Shown: positions 11,880 to 23,277, counted from the first letter of the stretch. The stretch: 64,000 bases of DNA from Monodelphis domestica (GCF_027887165.1 NC_077229.1:346995380-347059379), one strand, 5' to 3'. A program made the numbers and translations. The notes: generated by a model not told the origin, from the letters alone.

Positions 11880-12240
11880 CTTTCCATTTTGATTACTCAT
11901 TACTCTCTTCCTCACTTTTATGTCCCAGCCATTCTGGTCTATTTGCTGATCCCCATGGCCAACATTTGTCCTTGGCACAGTTTCTTCCCCCATTTTCTTT
12001 TCACCTTTCTAAGCTCCTTCCCACCTACCCTTTTGTTAATAGCCCCTTATCTACCTCAAAAATTACTTTTTATCTATTGTGTATTCATCTTCCATCTGCT
12101 TGTCTGTGGATATCTTGCATTCCTCAAGCAGAATGTTAGGTCAGGAGTCATCTTATTTTGTCCTAGTATTCCTAGTGACTAACACAAATCCTGGCACACA
12201 GCAAATGGTTAATACATGTTGAATGAATAAAATGATTGAA
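11880..12240 (+). mobile_element. L2 LINE 3' end, sense
   Basis: It ends in 'cctggcacacagcaaatggt' then 'tgttgaatgaataaaatga', the classic L2 3' terminus. The pyrimidine-rich stretch upstream fits the diverged 3' part of L2. The 128-codon open frame across it is fortuitous. Confidence 0.6.
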
Positions 12241-12539
12241 AATTCCTGAAGCTCATTTGTTTTAAATCTACAAAGTAATGTATACTATTAGTTTGTATTA
12301 TTTTGGAAAAAATGCAGCTGAATGAGGAAGGAAATGCCATTATAAGCCCTGACCCAATTGTTATTAATAGAAAAATAATGGATTTCACATTTAGGTTCAT
12401 GTGAAAAAAGACTTGGGTTTTTGTGGAATGCAAGCACAGTATGAGACACTGTTGTGACAGCTGTCAAAATTGCTACCATCTTGTCCAGACCTGTGTTTCC
12501 ATTGGAAGGAGCTCCCCATTGAGGAAATTCTTTCTATCA

Positions 12540-12700
12540 TACATATTGGTCCTTATTCTTCTAGAGAGTTGCCTAGGACATTGAGAGGTTAAATGACTTT
12601 CGGAGAGAGTCATGTAGCCAGTATATATCAGAGGTAGAGCCTAAACCCACATCAAACCAACTCTAGCAACCATGCTTGCCATATTACCTCTTAGGTTGTT
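12540..12700 (-). mobile_element. MIR-type CORE-SINE fragment, antisense
   Basis: The + strand has 'gagaggttaaatgactttcg', 'agtcatgtagccagtatata' and 'gaggtagagcctaaaccca', the antisense order of a MIR SINE. Confidence 0.5.
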
Positions 12701-12784
12701 TTTATAGAAAGATTGCTTACAGAATTGGATAGATAGTATCATTCTACTTTGCCTAGTAGAGTTTTCTTTTAATTTCTGAGTGTC

Positions 12785-13295
12785 ATATTTTAAGATGTAA
12801 ATGGACAATCTTTATTTCAATGAGGAAGAGCAACCAATATGATTGGAGGAGGGAGAGGAACAGAAACTGTCATATAAAGAATGGTTAAAGGATCTGGGGA
12901 TGTTTAGCTTGGAAAAGAGAAGCCTTGGTGAGCTAGCAGACTTGATCATAATCTCCTAATTTGTGAAAGGCTGCCATTGTAGAAAAGGGATTGTATTTAA
13001 TCTACACAAAATGGCAGATTCAGGGCCAATGGATGGAAAAGATAGAGCTGAAGATTTTGGCTAGGTTTAGGGACAGGCCTTCTAATAATTAAAAGTGTTT
13101 AAAAATTTAATGGACTGGGCTGGTTTTTAAATCTACGGGATTGCTCTGTGTGTGTCTGTGTGTAATGAATGTATAATGTATGTATTTTGAAGAGGCTAAT
13201 TGTTCTGGGAATACCATTGAAGGAATTCAGGCCTTTTGGTAAGAATTGACCAAGATGAAGTAGGTGGATGCTTACATTTCTGAGATTCTAAAGCA
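12785..13295 (+). mobile_element. L3/CR1 LINE 3' end, sense
   Basis: Contains 'gaatggttaaaggatctggg', 'gatgtttagcttggaaaaga' and finally 'tttctgagattctaaag', the order of a CR1/L3 3' end in sense. The body is old and noncoding. Confidence 0.6.
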
Positions 13296-13575
13296 TATTT
13301 TTAATGTGGGCTGAATAACTTTTCACTAGGCTATCTCCTGTGATAGTAACTTGGTAGTAAAATGAAGGAAATTACATTTATTCTAGGGAGGAAGGCCAAT
13401 GTCTATATCTAAGAGTATTTTTAACAGATAAGAGATAATTGCAACAGGTATAAGTTCATAGGAGAAGCATTTCATAGGCTTTCTCCTCACTCAGAGTCAA
13501 TGTAATTATGCTCCCCAAGGGACAGGAAGTCATCCAGGAAAAGGCTTCCAGATAATATCTGGGGGTTCAAGGCAT

Positions 13576-14573
13576 TTATTTATTTTTTAATTTTTTAATT
13601 TTATTTAGGTAATTTAGAACATTATTCCTTGGTTACAAGAATCATATTCTTTCCCTTCCTTTCCTCCCCCCACCCTTCCTTAGCCAACATGCAATTCCAC
13701 TGGGTATTACATGTGTCCTTAATCAGAATTTATTTCCATGCTGTTGATATTTGCACTAGGATGATTTAGAGTCGACATCCCCAAGCATATATCCCCCTTG
13801 ACCCATGTAATCAAGCAGTTGTTTTTCTTCTGTGTTTTTACTCCCACAGTTTTCCCTCTGAATGTGGATAGTGTTCTTTCTCATAGATCTCTCCAGGTTG
13901 TTCAGGATCACTGCATTGCCACTAATGGAGAAGTCCATTACATTCAATTGTACCATACTGTGTCAGTCTCTGTGTACAATGTTCTCTTGGTTCTGCTCCT
14001 TTCACTCTGCATCACTTCCTGGATGTTGTTCCAGTCCCCATGGAATTCCTCCACTTTATTATTCCTTTTATATAATAGTATAATTGGACACAATACCACA
14101 ATAGTATTCCATCACCAACATACACCACAATTTGTTCAGCCATTCCCCAATTGAAGGGCATCCCCTCATTTTCCAATTTTTTGCCACCACAAAGAGTGCT
14201 GCTATGAATATTCTTGTATAAGTCTTTTTCCTTATGATCTCTTTGGGGTACAAACCCAGCAGTGCTATGGCTGGATCAAAGGGCAGACAGTCTTTTAGTG
14301 CCCTTTGGGCATAGTTCCAAATTGCCCTCCAGAATGGTTGGATCAATTCACAACTCCACTAGCAATGCATTAATGTCCCTACTTTGCCACATCCCTTCCA
14401 GCATTCATTATTTTCCTTTGCTGTCATATTATCTAATCTGCTAGGTGTGAGGTGATACCTCAGTGTTGTTTAGATTTGCATCTCTCTGATTATAAGAGAT
14501 TTAGAACACTTTTTCATGTACTTATTAATAGTTTTGATTTCTTTAACTGAAAATAACCTATTTATGTCCCTTG
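13576..14573 (-). mobile_element. 5'-truncated L1 with ORF2 C-terminal remnant
   Basis: The element lies on the - strand, with its A-tail seen as the T-rich tract at 13576-13605 and the pyrimidine-rich 3' UTR at about 13650-13680. A 9-bp direct repeat 'tcaaggcat' flanks it at 13567-13575 and 14574-14582, consistent with a target-site duplication. The frame at 14346-14068 (-) encodes typical L1 ORF2 C-terminal residues ([40 protein letters not shown]). It is broken near 14080 by an insertion of about 20 bases. The element is dead, truncated to about 1.0 kb. Confidence 0.88.
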
Positions 14574-14640
14574 TCAAGGCATGCATTTAGAGTAATTTAT
14601 AGTTAACTTCTTAACCCTGATGTCTTAGTTGATGCAATAT

Positions 14641-14882
14641 ATTGAGATGGCACAGTGGAGAGAGCCCTGGATCTGGAGTCAAGAAAACCTGAGTTCAAAT
14701 TCAGTCTCAAACACTTACTGGCTATATAAATCTGAGCAAGTCACTTAACCTCTATTTCTCTTAATTTTTTCAACTGTAAAATGGGGATAATAACAGAACC
14801 CACCTTACAGTGTCATTGTAAGAATCGAATGAGATAATACTTGGATATTAGTAGACATTATATAAATGCTTATTCCCTCCCC
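14641..14882 (+). mobile_element. CORE-SINE
   Basis: Head 'gatggcacagtggagagagc', B-box-like 'gagttcaaattcagtctcaa', 'gagcaagtcacttaacctct', 'ctgtaaaatggggataataa' and an L2-like tail ending near 14878 occur in the right order. It lies 60 bases after the L1 above. Confidence 0.8.
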
Positions 14883-15279
14883 CCATATCATAATGTATTT
14901 GTTCATTTGGAGTTCATTTGCTTAAGTTTTATGGTTTCATAAATAAAATGTAGAATCACTTTAAAACTTAGAATTGTGTATGTCTGTTTTGGGCCTGATT
15001 TAACACATGTAATGAAATTCACCAAAGAGTGACTGTCAGTTGGAAGATGAAGCCACATACAAAAGAAGTCAGAGAAATATGGAAGCAGACTTAGCCACAT
15101 GCTCCAACCCCCAGTGCAGGGAATGGGCAACAATCTTAGAACCAAAGTCTGAGATCACATTGGGAAATGAAAAGGGAGATTTTTTAAAGTAAGAACGTGA
15201 GAGACAAATGATTACAGGGCTAACAGTTTGAAACTATGGGACAATGTGGTACAATAGAATGGATGAGGAGACACAGGAC

Positions 15280-15545
15280 CTCGGGGTTCATTTCAGGCTG
15301 TTTTACCTACTATCTCTGTTCTTAGCATATCTTACTCAATAGAATATAAACTCCTCATGGATATTGACTTTTGTTTTTGTCCTTGTTTCATGGCACAATC
15401 CAACTCTTAGCATGATGTTTGGCAATTAGTAGGAACTGATAAAAATTATGTTTGGTTGACTTATTTTTGTGTGTATAGGTATATCTCTTCTTTAGGCTTC
15501 ATTTTCTCATCCATAAAATGAAGGGGTTGGAATCCTCTCTTTAAA
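15280..15545 (+). mobile_element. Old L2-like tail followed by a SINE tail
   Basis: The 15320-15460 segment has the L2-like order 'agaatataaactcctcatgg' ... 'cttagcatgatgtttggca'. At 15495-15540, 'ttcattttctcatccataaa' followed by 'atgaaggggttggaatcc' is the end of a SINE with an L3-type tail. Both are diverged. Confidence 0.4.
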
Positions 15546-15579
15546 AGATTTCCTCATACATTAAATTGGAATTTGTTAT

Positions 15580-15755
15580 TTTTTAAACCCTTACTTTCTG
15601 TCTTAGTAACAACTCTAAGACAGAATGGTAAGGGCTAGGCAAATGGGGTTAAAGGACTTGCTTAGGATCACTCAGCTAGGAAATAGGGACCACATTTGAA
15701 CCTAGGTCATCCTGATTCCAAACATGATGACCTGTCCACTGTGTTGTCTACCTGC
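15580..15755 (-). mobile_element. Marsupial tRNA-headed SINE, antisense
   Basis: The + strand runs 'aaacccttactttctgtctt' ... 'gacagaatggtaagggctag' ... 'aggatcactcagctagga' ... 'cctgtccactgtgttgtcta'. This is the reverse complement of the common SINE that also occurs at 58417-58623. Confidence 0.8.
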
Positions 15756-15759
15756 TCCT

Positions 15760-15965
15760 CAAGAAGAATTTATTGAGAACTTTTTATATCCCAGGCATTG
15801 AGAATTTAAAGACAAAAATGGAAAAGCCCCTTCTATAGAACAACACATATATAGAAAAATAGATAGGAAAAATATACAAAGTGATTTCTGTGGTGAAGGC
15901 ATTAGTAGCTAAGGAGAACAAGATAGACTTCCTGTGGGAGGCAGTACTTGAACTGAGTTTTGAAT
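15760..15965 (-). mobile_element. L2 LINE 3' end, antisense
   Basis: 'tttattgagaactttttata' then 'cccaggcattgagaattta' and later 'gtacttgaactgagttttga' follow the antisense L2 order. Confidence 0.5.
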
Positions 15966-15974
15966 AAAATCTAA

Positions 15975-16370
15975 GGAGGCAGCCATATGGTTCAATGGAT
16001 GGAAAATCAGGAGGTCCTGAGTTCAAATGTAGCCTCACACATTTCCTAGCTCTGTGACCCTGGGTAAGTCACTTTTTTTTTAACCCTTACCTTCTGTCTT
16101 AGAATCAATACTATGCAATGTTTCTAAGGCAGAAGAGTGGTAAGGACTAGGCAATGGGGGTAAGTGACTTGCCCAGGGTCACAGAGCTGGGAGGTGTCTG
16201 AGGCCAGATTTGAACCCAGGACATCCCATCTCTAGACCTGGCTCTCCATCCACTGAGCCACCCAGCTGCACCCCCTTGGCAGGTCACTTAATCCCAGTTG
16301 TCTAGCCCTTACTGTTCTTCTGCCTTGGAACCTATATTCATTATGGATTCTAAGACAGAAGGGAAAGAAA
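15975..16370 (+). mobile_element. Marsupial SINE split by a second SINE
   Basis: The first part (15975-16073) runs head to 'tgaccctgggtaagtcact'. The second part (16289-16370) resumes exactly at the next consensus position ('taatcccagttgtctagccc') and ends with 'gattctaagacagaaggg'. Between them lies a complete antisense copy of the same family. Confidence 0.85.
16074..16278 (-). mobile_element. Marsupial SINE inserted into another SINE
   Basis: A full-length antisense copy: T-run, 'aacccttaccttctgtctta', 'cccagggtcacagagctg', 'gagccacccagctgc'. Imperfect repeats 'tgggtaagtcact' (16061-16073) and 'ttggcaggtcact' (16276-16288) at its edges look like an aged target-site duplication (10 of 13 identical). 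Confidence 0.85.
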
Positions 16371-16379
16371 GAAAGGGAG

Positions 16380-17039
16380 AGAGGGAGAAAAGGAGGATTA
16401 AAAAGAAAATCTATGGTTTTACAAGGTAGATCTGAGAGGAGGGACCTAATGCCAATGAGAACTGTCACAGGATTGGAGGGAGAGGAAGCCTCAACACTGT
16501 TTTTATCTTTAATGGCAGTAACTCCTTCCATTTTATCCTGGGGTGTGGTGGGAGGAAGAATTACCTGGAGATCCCTTCAATGAAAGAGCAAGATCATAGT
16601 ACTCTTGTTTCCCCACCTTGTCAACTAGTTGCTTAAATTAAAGGTAAATCAGAAATTTCTCCTATATATACTATCTGAGCCTCATCTAGGAAAGGTTCAT
16701 CATAAAAGGGCATCTGAAGGAATTGTGGGTAGGCAAAGGCAGCAAACTTTGCTCTGTGATTCCTTCTTAGTAATGAATCTGAAGTGTTAGAGGGAGTGAA
16801 TGCAATTCAAACAAGGAAAGGAAGTCTGCTCGTAGAGCTGAATTTTTGAGGCTGTGACCTTATCACAAGCCAGAAGCCTCTGAGGTCTTTCCTTTCAGAC
16901 CTCCTCTGGTTCCTGTGCATAAAGAAGCCCCATTAAGTAATCGTTCCTGAACTAGGGCTTGGGGAACATTTAATAAAGAGAATTTTGTGCTGTTGTCTTT
17001 TCATGTTTTTTTGTTATCACTCCCCAAGGGAATCAATTC
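16380..17039. other. Unassigned sequence
   Basis: No recognised repeat or exon. The antisense 99-codon ORF at 16232-16531 reads through SINE sequence and is not a gene. Confidence 0.45.
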
Positions 17040-17290
17040 AGTGGGCACTTATTAAGGGCATTTGTGCAAAACCACATATAGGGCCTGGGAATCCAAAGTG
17101 AAAAGAACATGTCTCTCCTTTCTCTTATGGGAATTTAAAATCTCATAGAGTCAATTTGATAAACATTTGTTAATACTGCTTGTGTGTAATAGAGTACTGT
17201 GCTGGGACCTGGAAAATGTACAAAGTATTAGGTTAACACAGGTCCCTTCCCTCACAGAGCTTACATTTAGTAAAATGACATAATACATAA
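17040..17290 (-). mobile_element. L2 LINE 3' ends, antisense
   Basis: Two successive L2-antisense starts ('gggcacttattaagggcatt' at 17042 and 'gataaacatttgttaatact' at 17158) are followed by 'cttccctcacagagcttaca'. This suggests two overlapping old fragments. Confidence 0.5.
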
Positions 17291-17394
17291 TAAGATGATA
17301 TGAATATTTGTTGGTATTGCGTTGGAGAGATGCAAATAAAGTTTTGTGTACCTTAGATATAATGTCCTTATCATTTACAGTATTTAGTTTTCTA

Positions 17395-17610
17395 GGTGGC
17401 ACAGTAGATGGAGCACTGGCTTGGATTATTAGAGTCAGGAAGACCAATTTAGCTTCAGTCACTTAACCTTTGTCTGACTCAGTCTCCTCTTCCATAAATT
17501 GGAGATAATAACATTTCTTATCTGGGATAGTTGTGCAGATAAAGTGAAATATTTGTGAAGTGTTTTGCAAATGGGCAAGTGCTATATAAATGTTTACTGC
17601 TATTATTATT
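17395..17610 (+). mobile_element. CORE-SINE
   Basis: Head 'ctaggtggcacagtagatgg', 'agagtcaggaagacc', 'cttccataaattggagataa', and the tail 'ctatataaatgtttactgct' with TTA repeats. The B-box region is partly deleted. Confidence 0.75.
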
Positions 17611-17649
17611 ATTGCCATTATTTTAATTGTTTTATTACTATATAAAACA

Positions 17650-17795
17650 CCTTTTAAAAAGACCCTTACTTCCCATCTAATATATTGTTTCTAAGGCAAA
17701 AGAGCATTATGGACCGGGCAGTTGGGGTTAAGTACCTTACCCAGGGTCACAGAGCTAGGCTCCTGTCTCTATCTACTGAGCCACCTCCGTTATCC
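17650..17795 (-). mobile_element. Marsupial SINE, antisense, internally deleted
   Basis: 'agacccttacttcccatcta', 'ggttaagtaccttacccagg', 'gtcacagagctaggctcctg' and 'ctatctactgagccacctcc' are in antisense order. About 40 bases of the B-box region are missing. Confidence 0.75.
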
Positions 17796-18088
17796 CTAAT
17801 AATGCCTCTTATTACCTTGAATTGTCCCTGATTAACCAGTTGATGTTGCTAGTGATTGACCAAATACAATTACATTGGGACTTTTTGATACTATGGAGTT
17901 TAATTACAGTGAGCTTGCTTCTTCCCATAATACCAGAAATTTAGCACTTTTGCCCTTGAACCTAAGCAGGGTCAGTGTTTTTCTTTCTCTAATCTTCTTT
18001 TCCCCTTTTGTTATCATGGCTTACTGTTCCCTGGTACTTGCCTACTGCCCTACTTTGTCTCTCTTGGAGCAAGATAAATGCCAGATGA

Positions 18089-18133
18089 GACAGACAGACA
18101 GACAGACACACACACACACACACAGACACACAG

Positions 18134-18179
<46 letters not shown>
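18089..18179. repeat. Compound (GACA)n(CA)n(GA)n microsatellite
   Basis: Three successive motif blocks with sharp transitions. ORFs on either strand across it are low-complexity artefacts. Confidence 0.95.
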
Positions 18180-18181
<2 letters not shown>

Positions 18182-19639
18182 TTCAATTAGTCCCTTGCTG
18201 GTATGCATACCAATACTGTTCACTAGCTAGGAGAAAAGCTCTAGTTATAATGTATTAATGATACTACTATGAAAAGCTGTTGGTGTTGGGATGAGAATAT
18301 GTGGGGCTGCTGCCTGCCTTGAAATTCTGTGTTTCCTTAACACCTTTCACTCTCTGGTTTTTTAATTCTACTTGACTGCCACTTCAAAAAGGAACACCTG
18401 CTCCCTGTGACACATGCTGGAAAAATGCTCTAACCTTCTACCCTGCCAGGCTGGTCGGAATCTCTATTGGGGAATGCTGATTTTCATTTTTGTATGTCAG
18501 GACTTTGTGACTATAGTCTGTAATTGGCCACCATATTCCCGCTGCAATTAGCCTTGCTGTTGAAACTCTCTTTGTGGCAGACATCTGCTTTACCTTACCT
18601 CCCTTCATTTGAGTATCCTCATTCACATTATAAAAACCCTCTTTGTGACACTCAGAACTCCTGATCATTATGGATACTGTTATTATGAAAGAGGGAAATG
18701 TGCTCAGCTGCTGGGAGAAAATGGCCAAGAATACATTAACATTAAAATAACATTCTCATTTTGACTGATAGTGAATGGAGCTGAGATAATAGTTTCAAAA
18801 ACAATAACATATTTGGTGTGATATTCTTTTGCAGTTGTATGCTTTGGGGTAGGTTTGAAAATTGCTACTTTGAAGGTTAATATTACATTAAATGTGGTTG
18901 GGAGGCACATAGCTATTCTGTTTGGAGAATTTACCCCTTCCTTGTATGTAACTTAGGAGCTCCTCTCCTAATTTTGTGTGAAAAATAACCAAATCAGCCA
19001 TGTAGAGAGAGACTCACCATTAATTTGCAGTAAGTGCCACTCCAGTTGTTCCAACCCTATCTCACTGACACTTGAGTACTGTGTCCTGGGGTTGGTGCTA
19101 ATCACAATATGGACGTATTGTTATTTGCTTCATTCTTGTCCAGCAATGTTATTAAAGGGATTATTTTCAGATGTCACATCACTGATTTAAACCATCTTTT
19201 TGGCAAAAATAGTACTGGGTTCATCTATGAGCTTTGCATTCTGGTATCTTATCCTTTAATGTAGGGAAGAGTTGGGGAGAAAGGGGATAGAGTATACTTG
19301 ACACTCATCTCCAAACCAGTGGTCCACCATGTAGCCAACTCATTTGGTACCAGTTAATGGACAAATATTAATGAAGGCTAAGCTCTGGCACGATTTCTAA
19401 AGGGAGGCACCTTCCATGTCCCTCAGTCATTAGTGCTGGAGCATAGATTGATATTGGAATGCCATCTGGTATAAGTCCTTTGTTTCTGGGAGGTTTAAGG
19501 AAGTACCCAAGGCCACCCAGGTAAAAGTTCTCTTCCCTCTTCAAGTTACATTGTATTTACATGTTGTTTCTCTTAGTAGAATATAGAAATTCCTTTAAGG
19601 TAGGACCTTTTTTCTTTGTCATGTTTATCCAGCATGACA
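18180..19639. other. Unassigned sequence
   Basis: No transposon recognised with confidence, apart from a possible L2-like tail near 19550-19650. No exon supported. It could be conserved noncoding DNA, but that needs alignment. Confidence 0.4.
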
Positions 19640-19985
19640 TTAGTAGGTTCTTTTGTAATTCCATCATCTCTAACTCTTTGTGACTCAATTTGAGTCACAA
19701 GGTTAGGTATGTTGTGGTTGTTTTTGTTTGTTTGTTTGTTTGTTTTTTTGTTTTGCCAAACATAGGCATAGTTTGTTAATGATTTCTCCAGTTCATTTTA
19801 CCGAGAAGGAAACAAAGACAAACAGGGTTAAGTGACTTGTCAAGGGTCACACAACTGATAAGTTCTTGTTGTTCATTCTTCATTTTCAAAGAGGACCAAT
19901 GGTAAATAAATATCTGAAACCAGATTTGTACTTAAGTCTTTCTGACTCCAGACCTAGCACTATTGTGCCACCTGGCCACCCTAGT
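19640..19985 (-). mobile_element. Mar-1-type CORE-SINE, antisense, carrying a small insertion
   Basis: The + strand starts with the Bov-B/RTE-like tail in antisense ('taactctttgtgactcaatt'). It continues with 'ctccagttcattttaccgag', 'gggttaagtgacttgtcaag' and ends with 'cagacctagcactattgtgc' and 'cacctggcca'. A (GTTT)n tract lies at 19723-19750. It is split at about 19860-19905 by a piece of another repeat. Confidence 0.75.
19862..19905 (-). mobile_element. Small fragment of an unclassified dispersed repeat
   Basis: The reverse complement of this piece ends 'gaagaatgaacaacaag', matching the end of the repeat at 30070-30598 ('ggaaggatgaacaacaa'). It interrupts the Mar-1 element between 'aactgataag' and 'atctgaaaccaga'. 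Confidence 0.5.
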
Positions 19986-20282
19986 AGGGTCTTAGTCAAT
20001 TCTTATTTCATTGATAGCACTGTGGGGGTACAAGGAAGCCTTATTCCTCTTTCATCTCTCCTTTTCTCAGGGTCCTAAAAGCCCTTTAATTTGAACTAAT
20101 CTATGTGCGGTAGGGATAAGTGTGTTGGATAGATGCCATTTTCAATAACCATCTAGGTGGGGAAGCATAAATTGAACAATGCAAGGCAGGGCTAAAGCTG
20201 GTGAGGACTATAAGTACTATAAGAGTTTATGGCAGATACCATTAGGGAGTCCATGAAGTAGAAAAGCTACACAGAGGACAAC

Positions 20283-20430
20283 AGAACCATAGAATTTAGA
20301 GCTGTAAGGACTCTTAGAGATCATCTAATCTAACCCTTTTCCCTTTACTAAGGAAATGAAATGATTTACACTAGGAAAGCAAGAAATCAAACCCAACTAC
20401 TCTAGCTCCTAAATAGGAACCTTCTCCATT
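20283..20430 (-). mobile_element. SINE with L3-type tail, antisense
   Basis: 'aaccatagaatttagagctg', 'agagatcatctaatctaacc' and 'gaaatgaaatgatttacact' are the antisense order of a tRNA-headed SINE ending in an L3/CR1-like tail. Confidence 0.5.
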
Positions 20431-20439
20431 GCACTGAAG

Positions 20440-21459
20440 ACCCCCCAGAGATGATTAGTGTTTGGGTGGATGGAAAAAAGTCTTCCTGAATGGGTTGGCT
20501 ATAAGGGGAAGACAGGGGAGGGCAATACATAGGAAGCAGTTCTTCATAGGTTGGTCTTTACCCATTCCAGGAATATCCAACAATGACTATTGCTTATGGA
20601 AATTCCCATTGTGGAAAATTAATGTAACCTGTAGCTATAGCTATATGTGATCTCCTTTTTCTTCCCATCGATGACACCTTGCCTTGTACTTTAAGCAAGG
20701 TCAGTGGTTACAGAAGACTTCAAGGAAATTAGAAGCAACAACTTGTTGGGAGAAAGTAATAAGCAACATTATATTATATCACTTTGTACACTTTTCAAGT
20801 TATCTCATTCAATACTGCAAATGGTAGAGAAGATATCTTTGCCAAAAGTTCCAAAGTTTTAAAGGACTTTTAAAAGATGATCCATTTTATTTTTTTCCAT
20901 GTTACTTTAAGAAAATCTCCCTTCACCCATTACTAGCACTAAAGCTTCTACAGTTTAAACTAATGATGAGGTAGAGTGTTGGGAAGATTGGGAAATTAGA
21001 AAAATGTTTGAATTATAGAATGTTTAGACTACTATCATAGAAAAACTCAGCTGGCTATGCTCATGAATAAATCAGAAATACAAATAATAGAAATCTGCTT
21101 TAAATGGGTATTTCTATGTTGCCTAAAATGTATTATTTGTTGTCTTAACTAGTTTAAATATTTTTTTCTATAATCTTGCTTACATTAATAATTTACTTAG
21201 GAACTGGTATTTTCGTGGATAGTACAAAGGTAAACTTTGCCTTATTTCCCTTGAAATAAGAAGATACTCTAAAATGGAACAGCCCCACTGAATAAGGTAT
21301 CACTGACATGTCATATACTCTTTAAAAATATCAAATAACTAAAAAATATCATCTTTGGAAGTCATATGCCACTTATAAGACAGTCACTTTGTAAGTATGC
21401 TTATATATAAAAGTTGAGATTATAAGCAGAACCTTCTGTAAACCAGTTACACTTTTCAA
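20440..21459. other. Unassigned AT-rich sequence
   Basis: No recognised repeat, exon or RNA gene. Confidence 0.4.
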
Positions 21460-21600
21460 ATAACTACTCTAGATTTAGAGCTTAAAGAGTCATCTAGTTA
21501 AACCTCACTTTACATACAAGGTCACTGAGGCCCAGAGAGGTTTAGCCACTTATTCAAGGGCTCTAACTTTATTGGTCTTTCCACTACAAGTGCTTCTTCT
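21460..21600 (-). mobile_element. SINE/L3-type tail fragment, antisense
   Basis: 'gatttagagcttaaagagtc', 'atctagttaaacctcacttt', 'aaggtcactgaggcccagag' and 'aggtttagccacttattcaa' follow the same antisense order as 20283-20430. Confidence 0.5.
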
Positions 21601-21654
21601 AAGGCATATGACCAAAAGAAGGATCACAAAATTTGTGTGTCAGAATTAAGTTAG

Positions 21655-21860
21655 TGGGGCAGCTAAGTAGCTCAGTGGATAGAGAGCCAGGTCTAGAGAT
21701 GGGATATCCTAGGTTTAAATCTGGCCTCAGACATTTTCTAGCCAAGAGACCCTGGACAAGTCACTCAACCCCAATTGCTTAGCCCTTTTTGCTTTTCTGC
21801 CTTTATATAGATTACTCTGTATGGATTCTAAGACAGAAGGTAAGGGTTAAAAAAAAATTG
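21655..21860 (+). mobile_element. Marsupial tRNA-headed SINE, full length
   Basis: Complete from 'ggggcagctaagtagctcag' to 'gattctaagacagaaggtaa' plus an A-run. Imperfect flanks 'aattaagttagt' (left) and 'aattgatttagt' (right) may be the target-site duplication. Confidence 0.85.
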
Positions 21861-22179
21861 ATTTAGTCAAGTGCCTACCATTTCTAGTCCTTGATATTTA
21901 TGGAATGAATACAGCCCTTGCAGTGAATCAAACCTCATCAAGAGGGAGGCTTCAGATTGTTTCAAAATCAAAGGTTATTTGTGGATGTAGAGGTGATTTG
22001 AAAGATAAATGGTGCCATTGCTTAAAGGCCTTGGTTTGTAGGCCAGGACAGTGGCATGGGGGACTGGGGTAGGAGAGGGGAGTTTTGCTAACCCCCCAGG
22101 GGCTTCTGATTACAGCCATCATTTTAATTTTGCCTAAATTAAGTTAAGCCCCCTGGGACTAGACCCCCTTGGTGTGGTG

Positions 22180-22335
22180 GAAGAGTGTGTGATTTTGAAA
22201 TGGAAGGCCTCTTATTCCTATGACATCGGGCAAGTAACCTTTTCTGGACCCTAAATCCTCTTATCTATGAAATAAAAGGTCTCCATTAGATGATTTCAGA
22301 GATATTTTTCTTAGGACCTGTGATTTTTTAAATTT
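22180..22335 (+). mobile_element. Diverged SINE with L3-type tail
   Basis: 'atcgggcaagtaaccttttc', 'tcttatctatgaaataaaag' and 'tctccattagatgatttcag' are in SINE order, ending at the L3-like tail. Confidence 0.45.
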
Positions 22336-23040
22336 TGCCTCTCCCCAGACCTGTCCTAGAGTGACTAGGAACCCACGATGTAGATTTATTGGGCTTGATG
22401 GGACCTTTCATATGATAGAAGCCAACTCTGATCTCTTTGGGGGCATTCTGAAAGACAGGCTTTGGCATTTTATGTGGTGAGGAGTGCCATGATACAAGCA
22501 GTTGAGGGGAGAATAAGCTCCATGATCTTGAAGAAAATGCAGGCAAGGCAATATTTGGCCATATCATTATCTTTATGATGGAACTGGTTTCCAGAATGTG
22601 CTCCTTTTCATCTGAGAGCTATCAAAATGGAGACCCATGTTGCTGTGATGGTTTCATCATTTCTTTTTAAAAAAGACATCTGTGCAGACTTACAAGCCTG
22701 TGACCTTCACTGGGCCATGGCTCCTTAGTTTTGGGTGGAGTAGCATGTGATGTTTACAGAATGGTTGCCCTTGTCTTTTTTAAATAGCCTACTCCAGCCT
22801 TATGTTTGCAGCAATGATGCCCCCGGAAAATGTCCATATTATAAAGGGCTGAGATTGAAACATGACTGTAGTGTGTGTGGTAATAAGGTTTATGTACCTG
22901 CTGTACATAATCTTGTACTCAAGGACACCAAATGGATTTATAGGATAGAGGATAGTCTGTTATATAAGCTGGGATGGGGGGGGAACACGGGAACAATACA
23001 TATGTATCCCCATATATATGTATGTGTATATATACATTTA
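22336..23040. other. Unassigned, repeat-free stretch
   Basis: No transposon recognised. The segment 22790-22890 carries an open frame with four Cys codons, preceded by a T-rich tract and AG at about 22789. I see no family resemblance. It may be unique or conserved noncoding DNA. Confidence 0.35.
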
Positions 23041-23277
23041 TATAATATTGAGAGAGTTAGAGAGGGAGAGAATTGAAAGAGGGGGAGAGAGAGGGAAAGG
23101 GAAAGAATTGAGAGATGGAAAGAGAATTGAAAGGGGAAGAGAGGGACAGAGGGAAGGGGAGGGAAAGAATTGAGAGAGAGAATTGAAAGAGGGAGAGGGA
23201 GGGAGAGAGAGACAGAGAAGGAGAGGGAAAGAATTGAGGGAGAGAGACACAAAGAGAGAGGGAGAGAATTGAGGGGG

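Noticed and set aside
11796-12182. 128-codon hydrophobic ORF resembling a membrane protein
   Set aside because: Pyrimidine-rich L2 3' DNA naturally yields Phe/Leu/Ser-rich frames; it ends at an L2 terminus.
18089-18179. Regularly spaced short repeats that could suggest a CRISPR-like array
   Set aside because: They are contiguous 2- and 4-base microsatellite units with no unique spacers, in vertebrate DNA.
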